Assembly (NCBI GenBank): GCA_964493385.1
Contig: CAZBNW010000003.1
Span: forward strand, 1 to 64,000
Reading direction: 5' to 3'
Source of the DNA: Loki-b32 sp964493385
GTDB lineage: Archaea > Asgardarchaeota > Lokiarchaeia > Sigyniarchaeales > SOKP01
Length of the DNA: 64,000 nucleotides
The notes below the pieces were generated by a model, which was not told where the DNA came from, did not search any database, and worked only from the letters and a program-made list of their open reading frames with translations. This document shows, in pieces, positions 33,927-43,694 of the stretch (position 1 is its first letter; each line of letters starts with the position of its first letter). The position numbers were made by a program, and so were the translations under genes.

Positions 33927-34844
33927 ATGAAAACATTGATCGTGGCGCTAGGTGGAAATGCTTTAATCAAGTTTGGTGAAGAAGGGACAATGGAGGAACA
34001 ATTTCGAAATTTAAGAGTTCCAATTAGCCAAATTGCAGAATTAGCGAAAAACTATAACATTATTATAACGCATGGTAATGGGCCACAAGTTGGAAATCTC
34101 TTACTTCAACAGGAAGCAACTGAATTTGTATCAAAAAGGCCGTTGCAAATCTTAGTAGCAGAAACTCAAGGCCAGATTGGATTCATGATTGAGAGTACAT
34201 TAGATGAAGAGCTTATGAAAATAGATCTTGATGAAGAAAAGCTTTTCCTAACAGTTCTAACTTATGTGAAAGTTGATTCTGAAGACCCTGCTTTTAAAAA
34301 TCCCACAAAACCAATTGGCCCTGCATATCCTGTTCGTACAAAGCAGGGACAAGTTAAAACAGCTAAGGGATGGCGACAAGTTGTTCCTTCCCCGAAGCCT
34401 ATAAAAATATATCAATGGCGTGAAATAAAGAAATTAATGGAACTTGGAAGCTGGATTGTTATAGCTTGTGGTGGAGGTGGTATACCTGTTATAAAAGAAG
34501 AAAAAAGATTATATGGTGTTGAAGCTGTAATAGATAAAGATCTTGCTAGTTCTAAATTAGCTGAACAAATAGGAGCAGATATACTGCTTATTGCTACTGA
34601 TGTTGAGAAAGTTGCTCTTAATTATGGTACACCTAACCAAAAGGATTTAGATAAGCTTACTATCTATGAAGCAAAGAAATATTTGGGGGAAGGTCAATTT
34701 CCTGCTGGAAGTATGGGCCCTAAAATTCAAGCAGTAATAAATTTTATGGAAACCGGCGGAGAAAAAGCGATTATAACTTCAATTGAAAAAATTAAAGAAG
34801 GTTTAGAAGAAAAAGCCGGAACTCATATTTTTATAGATAATTAG
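33927..34844 (+). CDS. arcC: carbamate kinase
   Basis: 305 aa. TLIVALGGNALIKFGEEG is the phosphate-binding start of the carbamate kinase/amino-acid kinase fold, followed by IITHGNGPQVGNLLLQQE, the family signature, and CGGGGIPVI with VIDKDLASSKLA, which bind carbamate and ADP. The reaction used in fermentation is carbamoyl phosphate + ADP to ATP + CO2 + NH3. The ATG giving MKTLIVAL was chosen; the frame extends 19 codons upstream with no homology-like content. Together with the carbamoyltransferase gene it would gain ATP from citrulline-type compounds. Confidence 0.9.
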   Translation: MKTLIVALGGNALIKFGEEGTMEEQFRNLRVPISQIAELAKNYNIIITHGNGPQVGNLLLQQEATEFVSKRPLQILVAETQGQIGFMIESTLDEELMKIDLDEEKLFLTVLTYVKVDSEDPAFKNPTKPIGPAYPVRTKQGQVKTAKGWRQVVPSPKPIKIYQWREIKKLMELGSWIVIACGGGGIPVIKEEKRLYGVEAVIDKDLASSKLAEQIGADILLIATDVEKVALNYGTPNQKDLDKLTIYEAKKYLGEGQFPAGSMGPKIQAVINFMETGGEKAIITSIEKIKEGLEEKAGTHIFIDN

Positions 34845-34847
34845 TTT

Positions 34848-36110
34848 TTATTGTTTCACAAACACTTTTTCAATGGTTTCAAGTGCCCAATCAATCTCAC
34901 CTTTAGTAATAACCAAGGGTGGGGCAAAACGAATAGTTGTAGAATGTGTATCTTTTGCTAAAATTCCATTATCCTTGAGTTCTTCAACGATTTGTCTAGC
35001 ATCCTCCGTAAATTCGACAGCAATTAATAACCCTTTACCCCTAATATCTTTAATTGGAATTTTAGTTCTTTTCTCACCAATTTCTCTTAACCTTTTTATA
35101 AAATAAGCACCCATCTCCTTTGCTCGCTCGGCAAGGTTCTCACGCAAATGAATATCTATAGATTTCATTGCCACCGCGCTGGCCAAAGGATTTCCGCCCC
35201 AAGTACTACCATGACTTCCAGGAATTATCACATCTGGACCTATAATTTCTCTTGTGGTTACACATGCAGAAACTGGATATACACCACCACCAAGGGCTTT
35301 CCCTAATAATAACATATCTGGTTTTACATTTTCATGATCACAAGCAAATAATTCCCCAGTTCTTCCAAAACCAGTTTGAATTTCATCTAGCATCAATAAA
35401 ACATTATATTTTGTACATATTTCTCTAACTTTTTTTAAATATCCTTCTGGAGGGACATTCACACCAGCTTCTCCTTGGATAGGCTCAACCAAAAAAGCAG
35501 CTACTTTTTCAGGTCCAATTTCCAAAATAACATTTTCTAATTCCTCAGCATCTCCGTAGGGAATAATAATGAAACCGGGAGTATAAGGGCCAAAATTACC
35601 ATAATATCGAGCTGCTGAAATATCAGAACTAAAACCCACAATTGTGATGGTTCTTCCATGAAAATTGTTTCTACAAACAATTATTTTAGCTTCATTTTTT
35701 GGAATTTTTTTCTTTATATAACCCCATGCTCTTGCCATTTTTAAGCCAGTCGAAACTGCTTCAGTCCCTGTATTCATAGGAATAGACATTATACCGGAAT
35801 TTGTGAGATCATTAATATGTGGTCCAACAACATCCGCTAACATTTTTAGAAATGGGCCCATCATATCATTATGAAATGCCCGAGAAGTTAGTGTAACAAT
35901 ATCTGCTTGTTCTTTAAGAGTAGCTACAATTTCTGGGTGGCAATGGCCAGCATTCTGGCTTGAATATGCTGATAAGCAATCTAAATATTTCTTACCTTCT
36001 GGATCGTAAACCCAAACTCCTTCCGCTCGCGAAATTACAACTGGAATTGGGTGATAATTATGAGCACAATATTTAAGATCCATTTCAATAAATTCTTTTG
36101 AAGTTGGCAT
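34848..36110 (-). CDS. rocD: ornithine aminotransferase-like class III aminotransferase
   Basis: 420 aa, PLP fold type I, class III. KYCAHNYHPIPVVISRAEGV followed by VYDPEGKKYLDCLSAYSSQN is the typical start of ornithine delta-aminotransferases; LMLDEIQTGFGRTG holds the pyridine-contacting Asp and LLGKALGGGVYPVSA the Schiff-base lysine. It would convert ornithine plus 2-oxoglutarate to glutamate-5-semialdehyde (cyclising to pyrroline-5-carboxylate) and glutamate. Acetylornithine or 4-aminobutyrate use cannot be excluded, but the N-terminal block favours RocD. It converges on the carbamate kinase gene (3 bp between stops), forming a functional group around ornithine. Confidence 0.8.
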   Translation of the reverse strand: MPTSKEFIEMDLKYCAHNYHPIPVVISRAEGVWVYDPEGKKYLDCLSAYSSQNAGHCHPEIVATLKEQADIVTLTSRAFHNDMMGPFLKMLADVVGPHINDLTNSGIMSIPMNTGTEAVSTGLKMARAWGYIKKKIPKNEAKIIVCRNNFHGRTITIVGFSSDISAARYYGNFGPYTPGFIIIPYGDAEELENVILEIGPEKVAAFLVEPIQGEAGVNVPPEGYLKKVREICTKYNVLLMLDEIQTGFGRTGELFACDHENVKPDMLLLGKALGGGVYPVSACVTTREIIGPDVIIPGSHGSTWGGNPLASAVAMKSIDIHLRENLAERAKEMGAYFIKRLREIGEKRTKIPIKDIRGKGLLIAVEFTEDARQIVEELKDNGILAKDTHSTTIRFAPPLVITKGEIDWALETIEKVFVKQ

Positions 36111-36329
36111 ATTAATTCATATTTATTCCTTTTCCAATAATACTACTTAATTATATGAAGAGATTCATTAAAAGTTTAGATGTTCTCTTTTTAAATTTGG
36201 GTAGAAAATGGGATTCTTAAAATTGCAATCTTAGCGACTCGATATAAAAGTTTATATATAATTATGTTGAAGAGAATAATTGCACGAAATTTTTAAAAAA
36301 ATAAATCCAAAAAAAAAAGGTTTAAACAC

Positions 36330-38780
36330 ATGAGAAAAAGAATATATATCTGTCTTTTATCTGTCATGTTCTTATTTAGTTTTTTACCTATGCTTCCTGC
36401 TTTAGCAGGTAACAGTAATGAAATCCTAATTGTACGAGATAACTATGGTGTTCCTCATATATTCGCTAATACAAAAGAGGGATTAGCCTTTGGTGCAGGA
36501 TATGCAATGGCTCAGGATAGACTTTGGCAAGCAGATCTATTCCGAAGAGATGCTTTCGGAAGTTTAGCTGAATTTGGATTCGCATCAATAAATGATGATT
36601 ATAGAACCAGAACTTTAGGTTATAGTAAGGAAGAATTGTTTGAAGTTTTTGAAGAATGGGTTCCATCTAAGCCAGAAGCAAAATTAAAAGAAATGATGCT
36701 AGCATATGTAGATGGGATTAATCAGTACATTTATGAGGCCCATATGAATCCAGCTCTTATACCAATTGAATATTTATTACTTGACCTTCTTCCAATCGAG
36801 CCCTTCACAATAGCAGATTGTGCGTCTATTATCGTAATGATGGCTTGGAGATTTGGTGGAACAGGTGGCGGTGAACTCGGTCATGCTGCTCGCTTCCAAG
36901 CTTTAAATGCAACATATGATGAAGATACAGCTTGGGCAATCTTTAATGATCTATACCCTCAAGTAGATCCTGGAGCACCAACTACAATACCAAGTCAGGG
37001 AAGCCATTATCCTCAGGGTCCAATCCAAAGTAGTATCCCTACTCTTCCTGATAATATTAATGAGATCTATGAACAAGTTATAGGAGCCACCAAAGCACAA
37101 GAACAGTTGTCTGAATCTTTAGGATTGCCAACTAAATTTGGTAGCAATGCATGGATGGTACGACCAAAAAAATCTAAAACAGGAAATGCTATGCAAGTAG
37201 GAGGGCCTCAAATGGGGCATACTATTCCACAAATTGTTCACGAGTTAGGGTTACATGGTGCTGGAATTAATGCAGTTGGAATGGCGATGCCATTCGCACC
37301 AGTTATCATAATTGGAGCCAGTGATTTTGGAGCATGGACCTCTACAACTGGTTCTTCAGATCTTATTGATACTTACATTGAAGTTTTAAACCCAGAAAAT
37401 CACACCCAGTACTGGTACAACGGCGAATGGGTCAATATGGAGAAAAGAACAGAAATAATTTATGGTTATAAGAAATTATGGAATGAAACAAGAGATATTT
37501 ATCGCACGGTTCATGGTCCTATCAGAGCTTGGGATCTTGATAATAATTTATGCTACTCCATGAAGGTAGATTACTACAAAGATGAATTGGCTGCTGAGGA
37601 AGGGTGGATGTTATTCCAACAAGCGAGAAGTATCTCCGATTTTGAAGATGCAACTAGAGTTGTTACTGCTGGTCACAACTTCTATTGGGTAGATAGGCGC
37701 GGTAATATTGGCTTCTGGCACTGTGGAGCTTTCCCAAAAAAACCAATTACTGGTAAAGATGGGAGAATAATTGATGATAGATTCCCATTATGGGGCACTG
37801 GAGAAGAAGAGTGGGTAGGTGTCACTGGATTTGATGAGATCCCAAAATGTATCAATCCTGCGCAAGGATATCTTGCTAACTGGAACAATAAGCCAATAGC
37901 AGATTGGCCTTATAGAGAAGCTGATTGGGGTGAAGTTCATGGAGTTCAATGGATACAAGAACAATTAGCAACTGGTGGTAAAATTTCATTTGAAGATATG
38001 AATAGTATCAATCGTGATACTGGCTATGCCCATTATGGGGGAATGCATTTCCTCGACTTTTTAATAAACGCTGCTAAGAATGACCCATCTATTCCACTTG
38101 AAGTTATTGAAGCTCTTGAATCGTGGAATTGGCATTATAACGATGTAATAGATCCAATATATCCTAATCCTGGTGCTACATACGATGATCCTGGCCTCAC
38201 AATCTTCGATAAGTGGTTCTCAATGGTCAATAATGAAGTGTTTGATAATGACCTTCCACCAGGAGTAGGTGGAAGCCCAAGCACATTACTTCACGTCTTC
38301 GATGGAGAAAACTCAAAATTACCATTAAGTTATGATTATCTTAACGGAGAAGATCGAGATACCTTGATAGTCAGAGTATTAAAAGAAGCTTTAGATGAAT
38401 TAGAAATAGAATATGGATCTAATGATGTAACTACATGGCTTACTGAAGTGAGTACCACAAGATTTAGTCCTCAAGGATTTCTATCTAATCCTCTATTTGG
38501 GCAACCAGAGTTAAGAATGCATTCTATGAACCGAGGTACTTATAACCATATTGTAGAGATGCCAAAATGGAAGTGGAAGAATTTTTTCAGACAAGAACCA
38601 ACCCATGGAGTAAACGTGATTCCACCAGGACAGAGTGGATTTTTCAGTATAGTAACTGGACCAAGTCCTCATGCATATGATCAATTGGCTCTTTATGAAA
38701 CTTGGACATATAAACCCATGCTTTTCCGTTACCAACCTATAGCGGACGTTGCTGAATCTTTTACGACTTTAATTTATTAA
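36330..38780 (+). CDS. secreted penicillin acylase-type Ntn amidohydrolase
   Basis: 816 aa precursor with a clear signal peptide (RKR, a hydrophobic core through LFSFLPML and an AxA-type cleavage at PALAG). The A-chain start IVRDNYGVPHIFANTKEG and AQDRLWQADLFRRDAFG are conserved; the autocleavage site is FGSNAWMV, making Ser272 the N-terminal nucleophile of the B chain, followed by MQVGGPQMGHTIP. The family hydrolyses amides such as penicillins, acyl-homoserine lactones and aromatic or fatty acyl amides. Outside the cell it may release amino acids from acylated substrates. TTTATATATAATT about 70 bp upstream could be the TATA box. Between ornithine and lysine catabolic genes. Confidence 0.85.
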   Translation: MRKRIYICLLSVMFLFSFLPMLPALAGNSNEILIVRDNYGVPHIFANTKEGLAFGAGYAMAQDRLWQADLFRRDAFGSLAEFGFASINDDYRTRTLGYSKEELFEVFEEWVPSKPEAKLKEMMLAYVDGINQYIYEAHMNPALIPIEYLLLDLLPIEPFTIADCASIIVMMAWRFGGTGGGELGHAARFQALNATYDEDTAWAIFNDLYPQVDPGAPTTIPSQGSHYPQGPIQSSIPTLPDNINEIYEQVIGATKAQEQLSESLGLPTKFGSNAWMVRPKKSKTGNAMQVGGPQMGHTIPQIVHELGLHGAGINAVGMAMPFAPVIIIGASDFGAWTSTTGSSDLIDTYIEVLNPENHTQYWYNGEWVNMEKRTEIIYGYKKLWNETRDIYRTVHGPIRAWDLDNNLCYSMKVDYYKDELAAEEGWMLFQQARSISDFEDATRVVTAGHNFYWVDRRGNIGFWHCGAFPKKPITGKDGRIIDDRFPLWGTGEEEWVGVTGFDEIPKCINPAQGYLANWNNKPIADWPYREADWGEVHGVQWIQEQLATGGKISFEDMNSINRDTGYAHYGGMHFLDFLINAAKNDPSIPLEVIEALESWNWHYNDVIDPIYPNPGATYDDPGLTIFDKWFSMVNNEVFDNDLPPGVGGSPSTLLHVFDGENSKLPLSYDYLNGEDRDTLIVRVLKEALDELEIEYGSNDVTTWLTEVSTTRFSPQGFLSNPLFGQPELRMHSMNRGTYNHIVEMPKWKWKNFFRQEPTHGVNVIPPGQSGFFSIVTGPSPHAYDQLALYETWTYKPMLFRYQPIADVAESFTTLIY

Positions 38781-38887
38781 TGCTTAAATTAAAAATCAAA
38801 TTAAAAAATTAATATAACTATTTTTTTATTTATACTAAAAAATTGAAGTTTATTAAATCTAAATTAATACTACTTTTTATCAACCTT

Positions 38888-39673
38888 TCAGGTTTTTCTT
38901 CTTACTAATTCTTTAATAGCAAAAGTAGCTACTAATTCAGCATATGTACCGGGGCCAAATCCAGCATCATATCCTAGTTCTTTAGCGAGTTCATTATTAA
39001 TTCTTGGTCCTCCACATATCAAAACGATTTTCTCTCTTAATCCCTCGGCTTCCAAAAGCTCAACTAATTGGGTTAAGTTTTTTACATGAACATTTTTCTG
39101 TGTGACTGTTTGTGAGACAAGCAAAACATCAGCTTTAAGTTCTATAGCTCTTTTAACAAATATTTCATTTGAAACTTGACTGCCTAAGTTAAAAGCTTCT
39201 ATCATTTCATATTGTTCTAAACCATAATGACCAGCAAAACCTTTCATGTTGATAATTGCATCGATCCCCACTGTATGAGCGTCTGTTCCTGTAGATGCCC
39301 CCAGTATAACTAATTTACGTCCAATCTTTTCTTTAATATAGTTATTAATGTCTTCTTTAGACATAACATCTATATCTACAGCTTCTACTTGAATTTTAGT
39401 GTAATCGATTGTATGAATTAACTTTCCATAAACTACAAAATAAGTGAATCCTTTGTCTAATGCAGTATGATATACTACTTCTGGATCTTTTAACCCCATT
39501 TTTTCTGCTAGTTCTTTAGCTGCTTCAATTGCTTTTTTATCATGTTCTACAGGAAGAGTAAAACTTATTTGTACCTTACCATCATTCATTGTATCTCCGT
39601 AAGGTTTAATTCTTGTTAAATCAAGAGTTTTATTAAAATCTTCCTTTTTCGTTGAATATAATCCCCCTCTCAT
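38888..39673 (-). CDS. kamE: lysine 5,6-aminomutase beta subunit
   Basis: 261 aa, the cobalamin-binding subunit. The B12 motif is TGTDAHTVGID (D131, H133, G136), and Lys144 in INMKGF falls exactly at the residue that carries PLP in the clostridial enzyme, as does His133. The N-terminal YGDTMNDGKVQISFTLPVEH block is family-specific, and LICGGPRINNELAKELGYDAG forms the end of the Rossmann-like domain. With KamD it shifts the amino group of lysine or beta-lysine from C6 to C5. Last gene of the leftward lysine operon, one base after kamD. The residue coincidence makes function very likely. Confidence 0.92.
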   Translation of the reverse strand: MRGGLYSTKKEDFNKTLDLTRIKPYGDTMNDGKVQISFTLPVEHDKKAIEAAKELAEKMGLKDPEVVYHTALDKGFTYFVVYGKLIHTIDYTKIQVEAVDIDVMSKEDINNYIKEKIGRKLVILGASTGTDAHTVGIDAIINMKGFAGHYGLEQYEMIEAFNLGSQVSNEIFVKRAIELKADVLLVSQTVTQKNVHVKNLTQLVELLEAEGLREKIVLICGGPRINNELAKELGYDAGFGPGTYAELVATFAIKELVRRKT

Positions 39674-39674
39674 T

Positions 39675-41273
39675 TTAATATCCTCCTTTTGTTAATTCCT
39701 TAATCATAAGTTCTATAAAGGGATTAAAATAGTCTTTTTCTTTCTTAAACACACCATCTAATCCTTTACCTCCTTCTATTGGCCTTTTGATGTTAGCAAA
39801 AATTCCTTTTTCAATTGTTTTAAATAATCCTTCTTTTTCGATTTCTTTTAATAAATCATAAGCGTTATTAAGAACCTTATCAACTCGTCTTTCCATCAAA
39901 CCCCCTTTTTTGAATACTATTTCTTCACTAATAGACTTCATATTGTTGAATATATAGCGTACATTTTCAATAGATAAAGCTCTATCTGACATGAAAGGAG
40001 TATGAATAGCTTCTGTTAACATACCGAGGAGATGAATCCTTTGATTTGTCATCACTGTTATCATATTAAATAAAGCATCTTGAATATGTCCTTTAAATAT
40101 GTTTCCAGTCATATATCTCGTAGGAGGCATATATTTTAAAGGAGCTTTTGGAAATATCTCTCGTGTCATTTGAGCTTGAGCAAGTTCATATAAAAATCCA
40201 TTTTCTAATTCAGGATTCATCTCAAATGCGTGACCTAAACCCATTTGTTCTTCCTTTAATCCTGCAAGTAATGCAAATTGCTCATTAATAAACTCAGAAG
40301 CAAGAACAGTATGTGCAGCTTCATAGGCATCGGCTGTGGTTAAATAGTTATCTTCTCCTGTGTTGATTATCACTCCAGCATAAGCATTTATCATTCTTGA
40401 AAAATATTGATCGATAATTGTTCTTTTTATATTAATATCCCGGAATAAAATACCATAGAGAGCATCATTAAGCATAACATCAAGTCTTTCAAAAGCTCCC
40501 ATGGCAGCAATTTCAGGCATGCATAAGCCAGAACAATAATTTGTTAATCTAATATATCGTCCTAATTCTTCTCCAACCTCATCTAATGCTTTTCTCATAA
40601 GTCTGAAATTTTCTTGAGTTGCATACGTTCCACCAAATCCTTCTGTTGTTGCACCATATGGAACATAATCAAGCAGGCTTTGTACTGTAGATCTTATAAC
40701 TGCAATTATATCAGCACCTTGTCTTGCTGCAGCTTGCGCTTGGATGATATCCTCATAAATATTTCCTGTAGCAACAATGACATAAATTAAAGGTCCTTCC
40801 TTATCGCCATATTTTTTAAGTAATTCATCTCTTTTTTTCTTATTTTGAGAGATTTTTACTAAGGTCTCCTGAGCAATGATATTTAAAGTTGCTTTAATTT
40901 CAGAAAGATCTTTTAGTGGCAATTGTGTTAAATCTAATTCATTTTTAGCTATTTTTTCTGCTATTTCTTGGGGTGAAAGATTTGTATATAATATAGCATT
41001 ACCGATATAAATAGCAGCACCGACTCCAAGACCGTTTCCCTTGTTTATATTATCTATGACGATATTAGGGAGAGGAACTTCAAACTCATCCACTCCATCT
41101 ATACTAAATAATCTACAAACTGTTCTTTCTATTGTTGTAGTAGTATGTTGATCTATAAATTCTTGGGTCCTTAGTGCTATATTTTTGGCTGCTTTTCTTG
41201 CGTTTTCTACAATTTTAAAATCCAAATTTAATTTGCTCTCTGGCAATTTTCCCAGTTCTTTCATATTTTTCAC
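39675..41273 (-). CDS. kamD: lysine 5,6-aminomutase alpha subunit
   Basis: 532 aa, about the size of the clostridial alpha subunit (~516). Landmarks include TIERTVCRLFSIDGVDEFEV, PLIYVIVATGNIYEDIIQAQ, RQGADIIAVIRSTVQSLLDY and VPYGATTEGFGGTYATQENF, all from the TIM-barrel that holds PLP and adenosylcobalamin. It forms the catalytic pair with the downstream KamE. The start follows GAAAAATATG with no strong Shine-Dalgarno. It lies between the reactivase gene and kamE. Together with lysine 2,3-aminomutase it produces 3,5-diaminohexanoate. Confidence 0.92.
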   Translation of the reverse strand: MKNMKELGKLPESKLNLDFKIVENARKAAKNIALRTQEFIDQHTTTTIERTVCRLFSIDGVDEFEVPLPNIVIDNINKGNGLGVGAAIYIGNAILYTNLSPQEIAEKIAKNELDLTQLPLKDLSEIKATLNIIAQETLVKISQNKKKRDELLKKYGDKEGPLIYVIVATGNIYEDIIQAQAAARQGADIIAVIRSTVQSLLDYVPYGATTEGFGGTYATQENFRLMRKALDEVGEELGRYIRLTNYCSGLCMPEIAAMGAFERLDVMLNDALYGILFRDINIKRTIIDQYFSRMINAYAGVIINTGEDNYLTTADAYEAAHTVLASEFINEQFALLAGLKEEQMGLGHAFEMNPELENGFLYELAQAQMTREIFPKAPLKYMPPTRYMTGNIFKGHIQDALFNMITVMTNQRIHLLGMLTEAIHTPFMSDRALSIENVRYIFNNMKSISEEIVFKKGGLMERRVDKVLNNAYDLLKEIEKEGLFKTIEKGIFANIKRPIEGGKGLDGVFKKEKDYFNPFIELMIKELTKGGY

Positions 41274-41315
41274 ATTTACGAAATTTAATATAACTTTGTA
41301 ACAATTTTATCCAAA

Positions 41316-42347
41316 TTAGTTATTAACTCCTAAATCATAAACAGGAACATCAAGATTTTCTTTTAATATATTTAAAAATTTATTTTTATCAAACTGATAT
41401 CCATACGGCGAAGTTGGATTTATAGTAACAGCAATTATATTTATAGAATTTAAAACCTTTAAAAAGCCACCTTTTCTTTGGAATTTCTGCTTTACTTTTT
41501 TGCTCAAAAATAGTTTTGTAGCATCTTCCACTAAAAAAGTAACTCCTTTATACTTCTCTGTAGATTTCATTAAATCTTCTAATAATTTATCAGTAACAGC
41601 ACCCTTTATTACAACATATTTTGAATTATTGTCTAAGTTATCAATAATTTCCTTAGTCGCATCTAATGGAGTTAATACATCTAACAATTTTATAGAATTA
41701 TTATCATTAATTATTCCTATTTTTGATTTTTTCAAAATACTATTAGCAATTTCTACTATTTCTTGGTCATTTTCACTTTCTAAATTTAATAATTCAAGAG
41801 TATGAACTGTTAAATTAATCACATTTTGCATATTTTCAGACACAGAAGCTCCTGTCGAAAGAATTGTAGCATCAGATATTATAGGAGTTGCATATGATCT
41901 CCTATCAAATGCACCATCAATTAGTATTAAATCACATCCTAAATTTTTTAATTCTAAACATATTTTGTGTAAATATTTATTTATTGATGGTCCTGCTAAT
42001 TCTATAATTCCCTCGTTTAATGCCTTTAATATCAAAATTTCGCCTAATGGAGTGTTAAATTCTGTAGTTTTTAATATTTCCATTTTAACTTCACTCTCTT
42101 CAAAACTCTGTCTAGCTGTTGCAACAATAGTACCCTTTTTGATAAATATGCGGGGTTTTGGTAAACGTGTAATTACATCATACTTTTCTCCATCTCTGCC
42201 TATAGATGTTAGACCAAGTTTATAATCTTTTAGATTTTTTATTATATAGTTTAACGTAGTAGTTTTACTAACGTTTTTTGCGAGGCCTATTATTGAGATT
42301 ATTTGATATTTATCAATTCTACTCAAGAAATAAGTCATAAAATCCAT
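41316..42347 (-). CDS. kamB: lysine 5,6-aminomutase reactivase subunit KamB-like
   Basis: 343 aa with features of the KamB protein found beside kamDE in fusobacteria and clostridia: an N-terminal nucleotide-binding start (IISIIGLAKNVSKTTTLNYI, GxxKxxxKT/S), then LGLTSIGRDGEKYDVITRLP and PKPRIFIKKGTIVATARQSF, and a DLILIDGAFDRRSYATP segment. In the known system KamB works with a MutS-like KamC ATPase to exchange damaged cobalamin on the aminomutase. KamC is not in this window, so it is elsewhere or replaced. Position between kamA and kamD supports the call. Confidence is moderate because recognition rests on a few blocks. Confidence 0.75.
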   Translation of the reverse strand: MDFMTYFLSRIDKYQIISIIGLAKNVSKTTTLNYIIKNLKDYKLGLTSIGRDGEKYDVITRLPKPRIFIKKGTIVATARQSFEESEVKMEILKTTEFNTPLGEILILKALNEGIIELAGPSINKYLHKICLELKNLGCDLILIDGAFDRRSYATPIISDATILSTGASVSENMQNVINLTVHTLELLNLESENDQEIVEIANSILKKSKIGIINDNNSIKLLDVLTPLDATKEIIDNLDNNSKYVVIKGAVTDKLLEDLMKSTEKYKGVTFLVEDATKLFLSKKVKQKFQRKGGFLKVLNSINIIAVTINPTSPYGYQFDKNKFLNILKENLDVPVYDLGVNN

Positions 42348-42416
42348 TTTATCGCCAAAAACTAATGGAGTTTCCGTTAATAACAGAAATAAATCTTAAT
42401 TATTTAAACTTTAGAA

Positions 42417-43655
42417 TTATTTAGTGAGTTTTCTTCTTCTTAACTTTCTTATAAGATCTTCTGGTTCGATCGTCATTTTTTGACCACTCAATAAAGCACT
42501 AACTCCAATTTGTTTTTCACAATCTTCACAGTGACAAATTGGTATATAATCATCTGGTTCCTCATAAGTTGTTATAACACCCTCAAAATTCCTTAATACC
42601 ACACGCCTATTTCCTTGAGAAATTGTATAATCTGGCATAACTGGAATTTTTCCGCCCCCTCCAGGAGCATCTACTACAAATGTAGGCACACATAGTCCAG
42701 ATGTATGACCTCTTAGCCCTTCAATAATCTCAATGCCTTGAGCAACACTCGTTCTAAAATGAGCAAGTCCAACAGAAAGATCACATTGGTAAATATAATA
42801 TGGTCTTACCCGTATTCTTACTAATTCTTGCACTAATTTTTTCATTATATGAATACAATCATTTACTCCTCTCAACAAAACAGATTGATTTCCAAGAGGT
42901 ATCCCAGCATCAGCTAGCATTTCACATGCTTTTGTAGAATCTTCTGTAATTTCATTGGCATGATTATAATGGGTATTAAACCAAATAGGTTGGTATTTTT
43001 GTAGCATTTTGCATAACTCAGGAGTAATTCGTTGAGGAACTGTGACTGGAGTTCTAGAACCTATACGTATTATCTCTACATGAGGAATTGCTTTTAATCT
43101 TTTTAGAATCTCTTCTAATTTTTTATCAGATATTAATAATGCATCTCCACCGGATAAAAGTACATCTCTAATTGCAGGTGTTTTTTCAATATATTCAATA
43201 CAAGCGTCTATTTGTTCTTGTGGAGGAGCCATATCATGATGACCCGCAAATCTTCTCCTTGTGCAATGTCTACAATACATTGAACAATTTTCGGTAACTA
43301 AAAATAATACTCTATCTGGATAACGATGAGTTAATCCTTCAACAGGAGAATCGACATCCTCACTAAGGGGATCTTCGAGGTCACTACTATATCGTTGCAA
43401 TTCATGAATGGTTGGAATTGCTTGTTTTCTTATAGGATCATAAGGATCATCAGGATCGATTAATGATAAATAATATGGTGTAATTGCCATCCTGTACTCT
43501 TGTAATATGCGGGGATCATCTTCATCTTTAGTCAATTTGATAGATTTTTTAAGTTCTTCTAAACTTGTTATTCTATTTTTAACTTGCCAATGCCAATCGT
43601 TCCAATCCTTATCACTTACATGTGAAAATAATTCTTTTCGTCTGTTAACTTTCAT
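42417..43655 (-). CDS. kamA: L-lysine 2,3-aminomutase
   Basis: 412 aa radical-SAM enzyme, close to the ~416 of the clostridial protein. The cluster motif is ENCSMYCRHCTRRRFAG (C124, C128, C131). DVLLSGGDALLISDKKLEEI is the conserved SAM/PLP region, and FVVDAPGGGGKIPVMPDY carries the PLP lysine. C-terminal cysteines (CHCEDCEK) may bind zinc as in the crystal structure. It converts L-lysine to L-beta-lysine, the first step of lysine fermentation; an osmolyte route (N-acetyl-beta-lysine) is possible in archaea but would need AblB, which is absent here. Context with kce, kdd and kamDE makes fermentation the better reading. Confidence 0.93.
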   Translation of the reverse strand: MKVNRRKELFSHVSDKDWNDWHWQVKNRITSLEELKKSIKLTKDEDDPRILQEYRMAITPYYLSLIDPDDPYDPIRKQAIPTIHELQRYSSDLEDPLSEDVDSPVEGLTHRYPDRVLFLVTENCSMYCRHCTRRRFAGHHDMAPPQEQIDACIEYIEKTPAIRDVLLSGGDALLISDKKLEEILKRLKAIPHVEIIRIGSRTPVTVPQRITPELCKMLQKYQPIWFNTHYNHANEITEDSTKACEMLADAGIPLGNQSVLLRGVNDCIHIMKKLVQELVRIRVRPYYIYQCDLSVGLAHFRTSVAQGIEIIEGLRGHTSGLCVPTFVVDAPGGGGKIPVMPDYTISQGNRRVVLRNFEGVITTYEEPDDYIPICHCEDCEKQIGVSALLSGQKMTIEPEDLIRKLRRRKLTK

Positions 43656-43694
43656 ATTTTCTTTCTCTTAAATTTTTTCTAACTCAACAATTAA

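Noticed and set aside
41316..42347. KamB-like protein as a MeaB/ArgK-type GTPase
   Set aside because: It lacks the MeaB G1-G4 pattern, and the blocks SIGRDGEKYDVITRLP and context beside kamDE fit KamB better.
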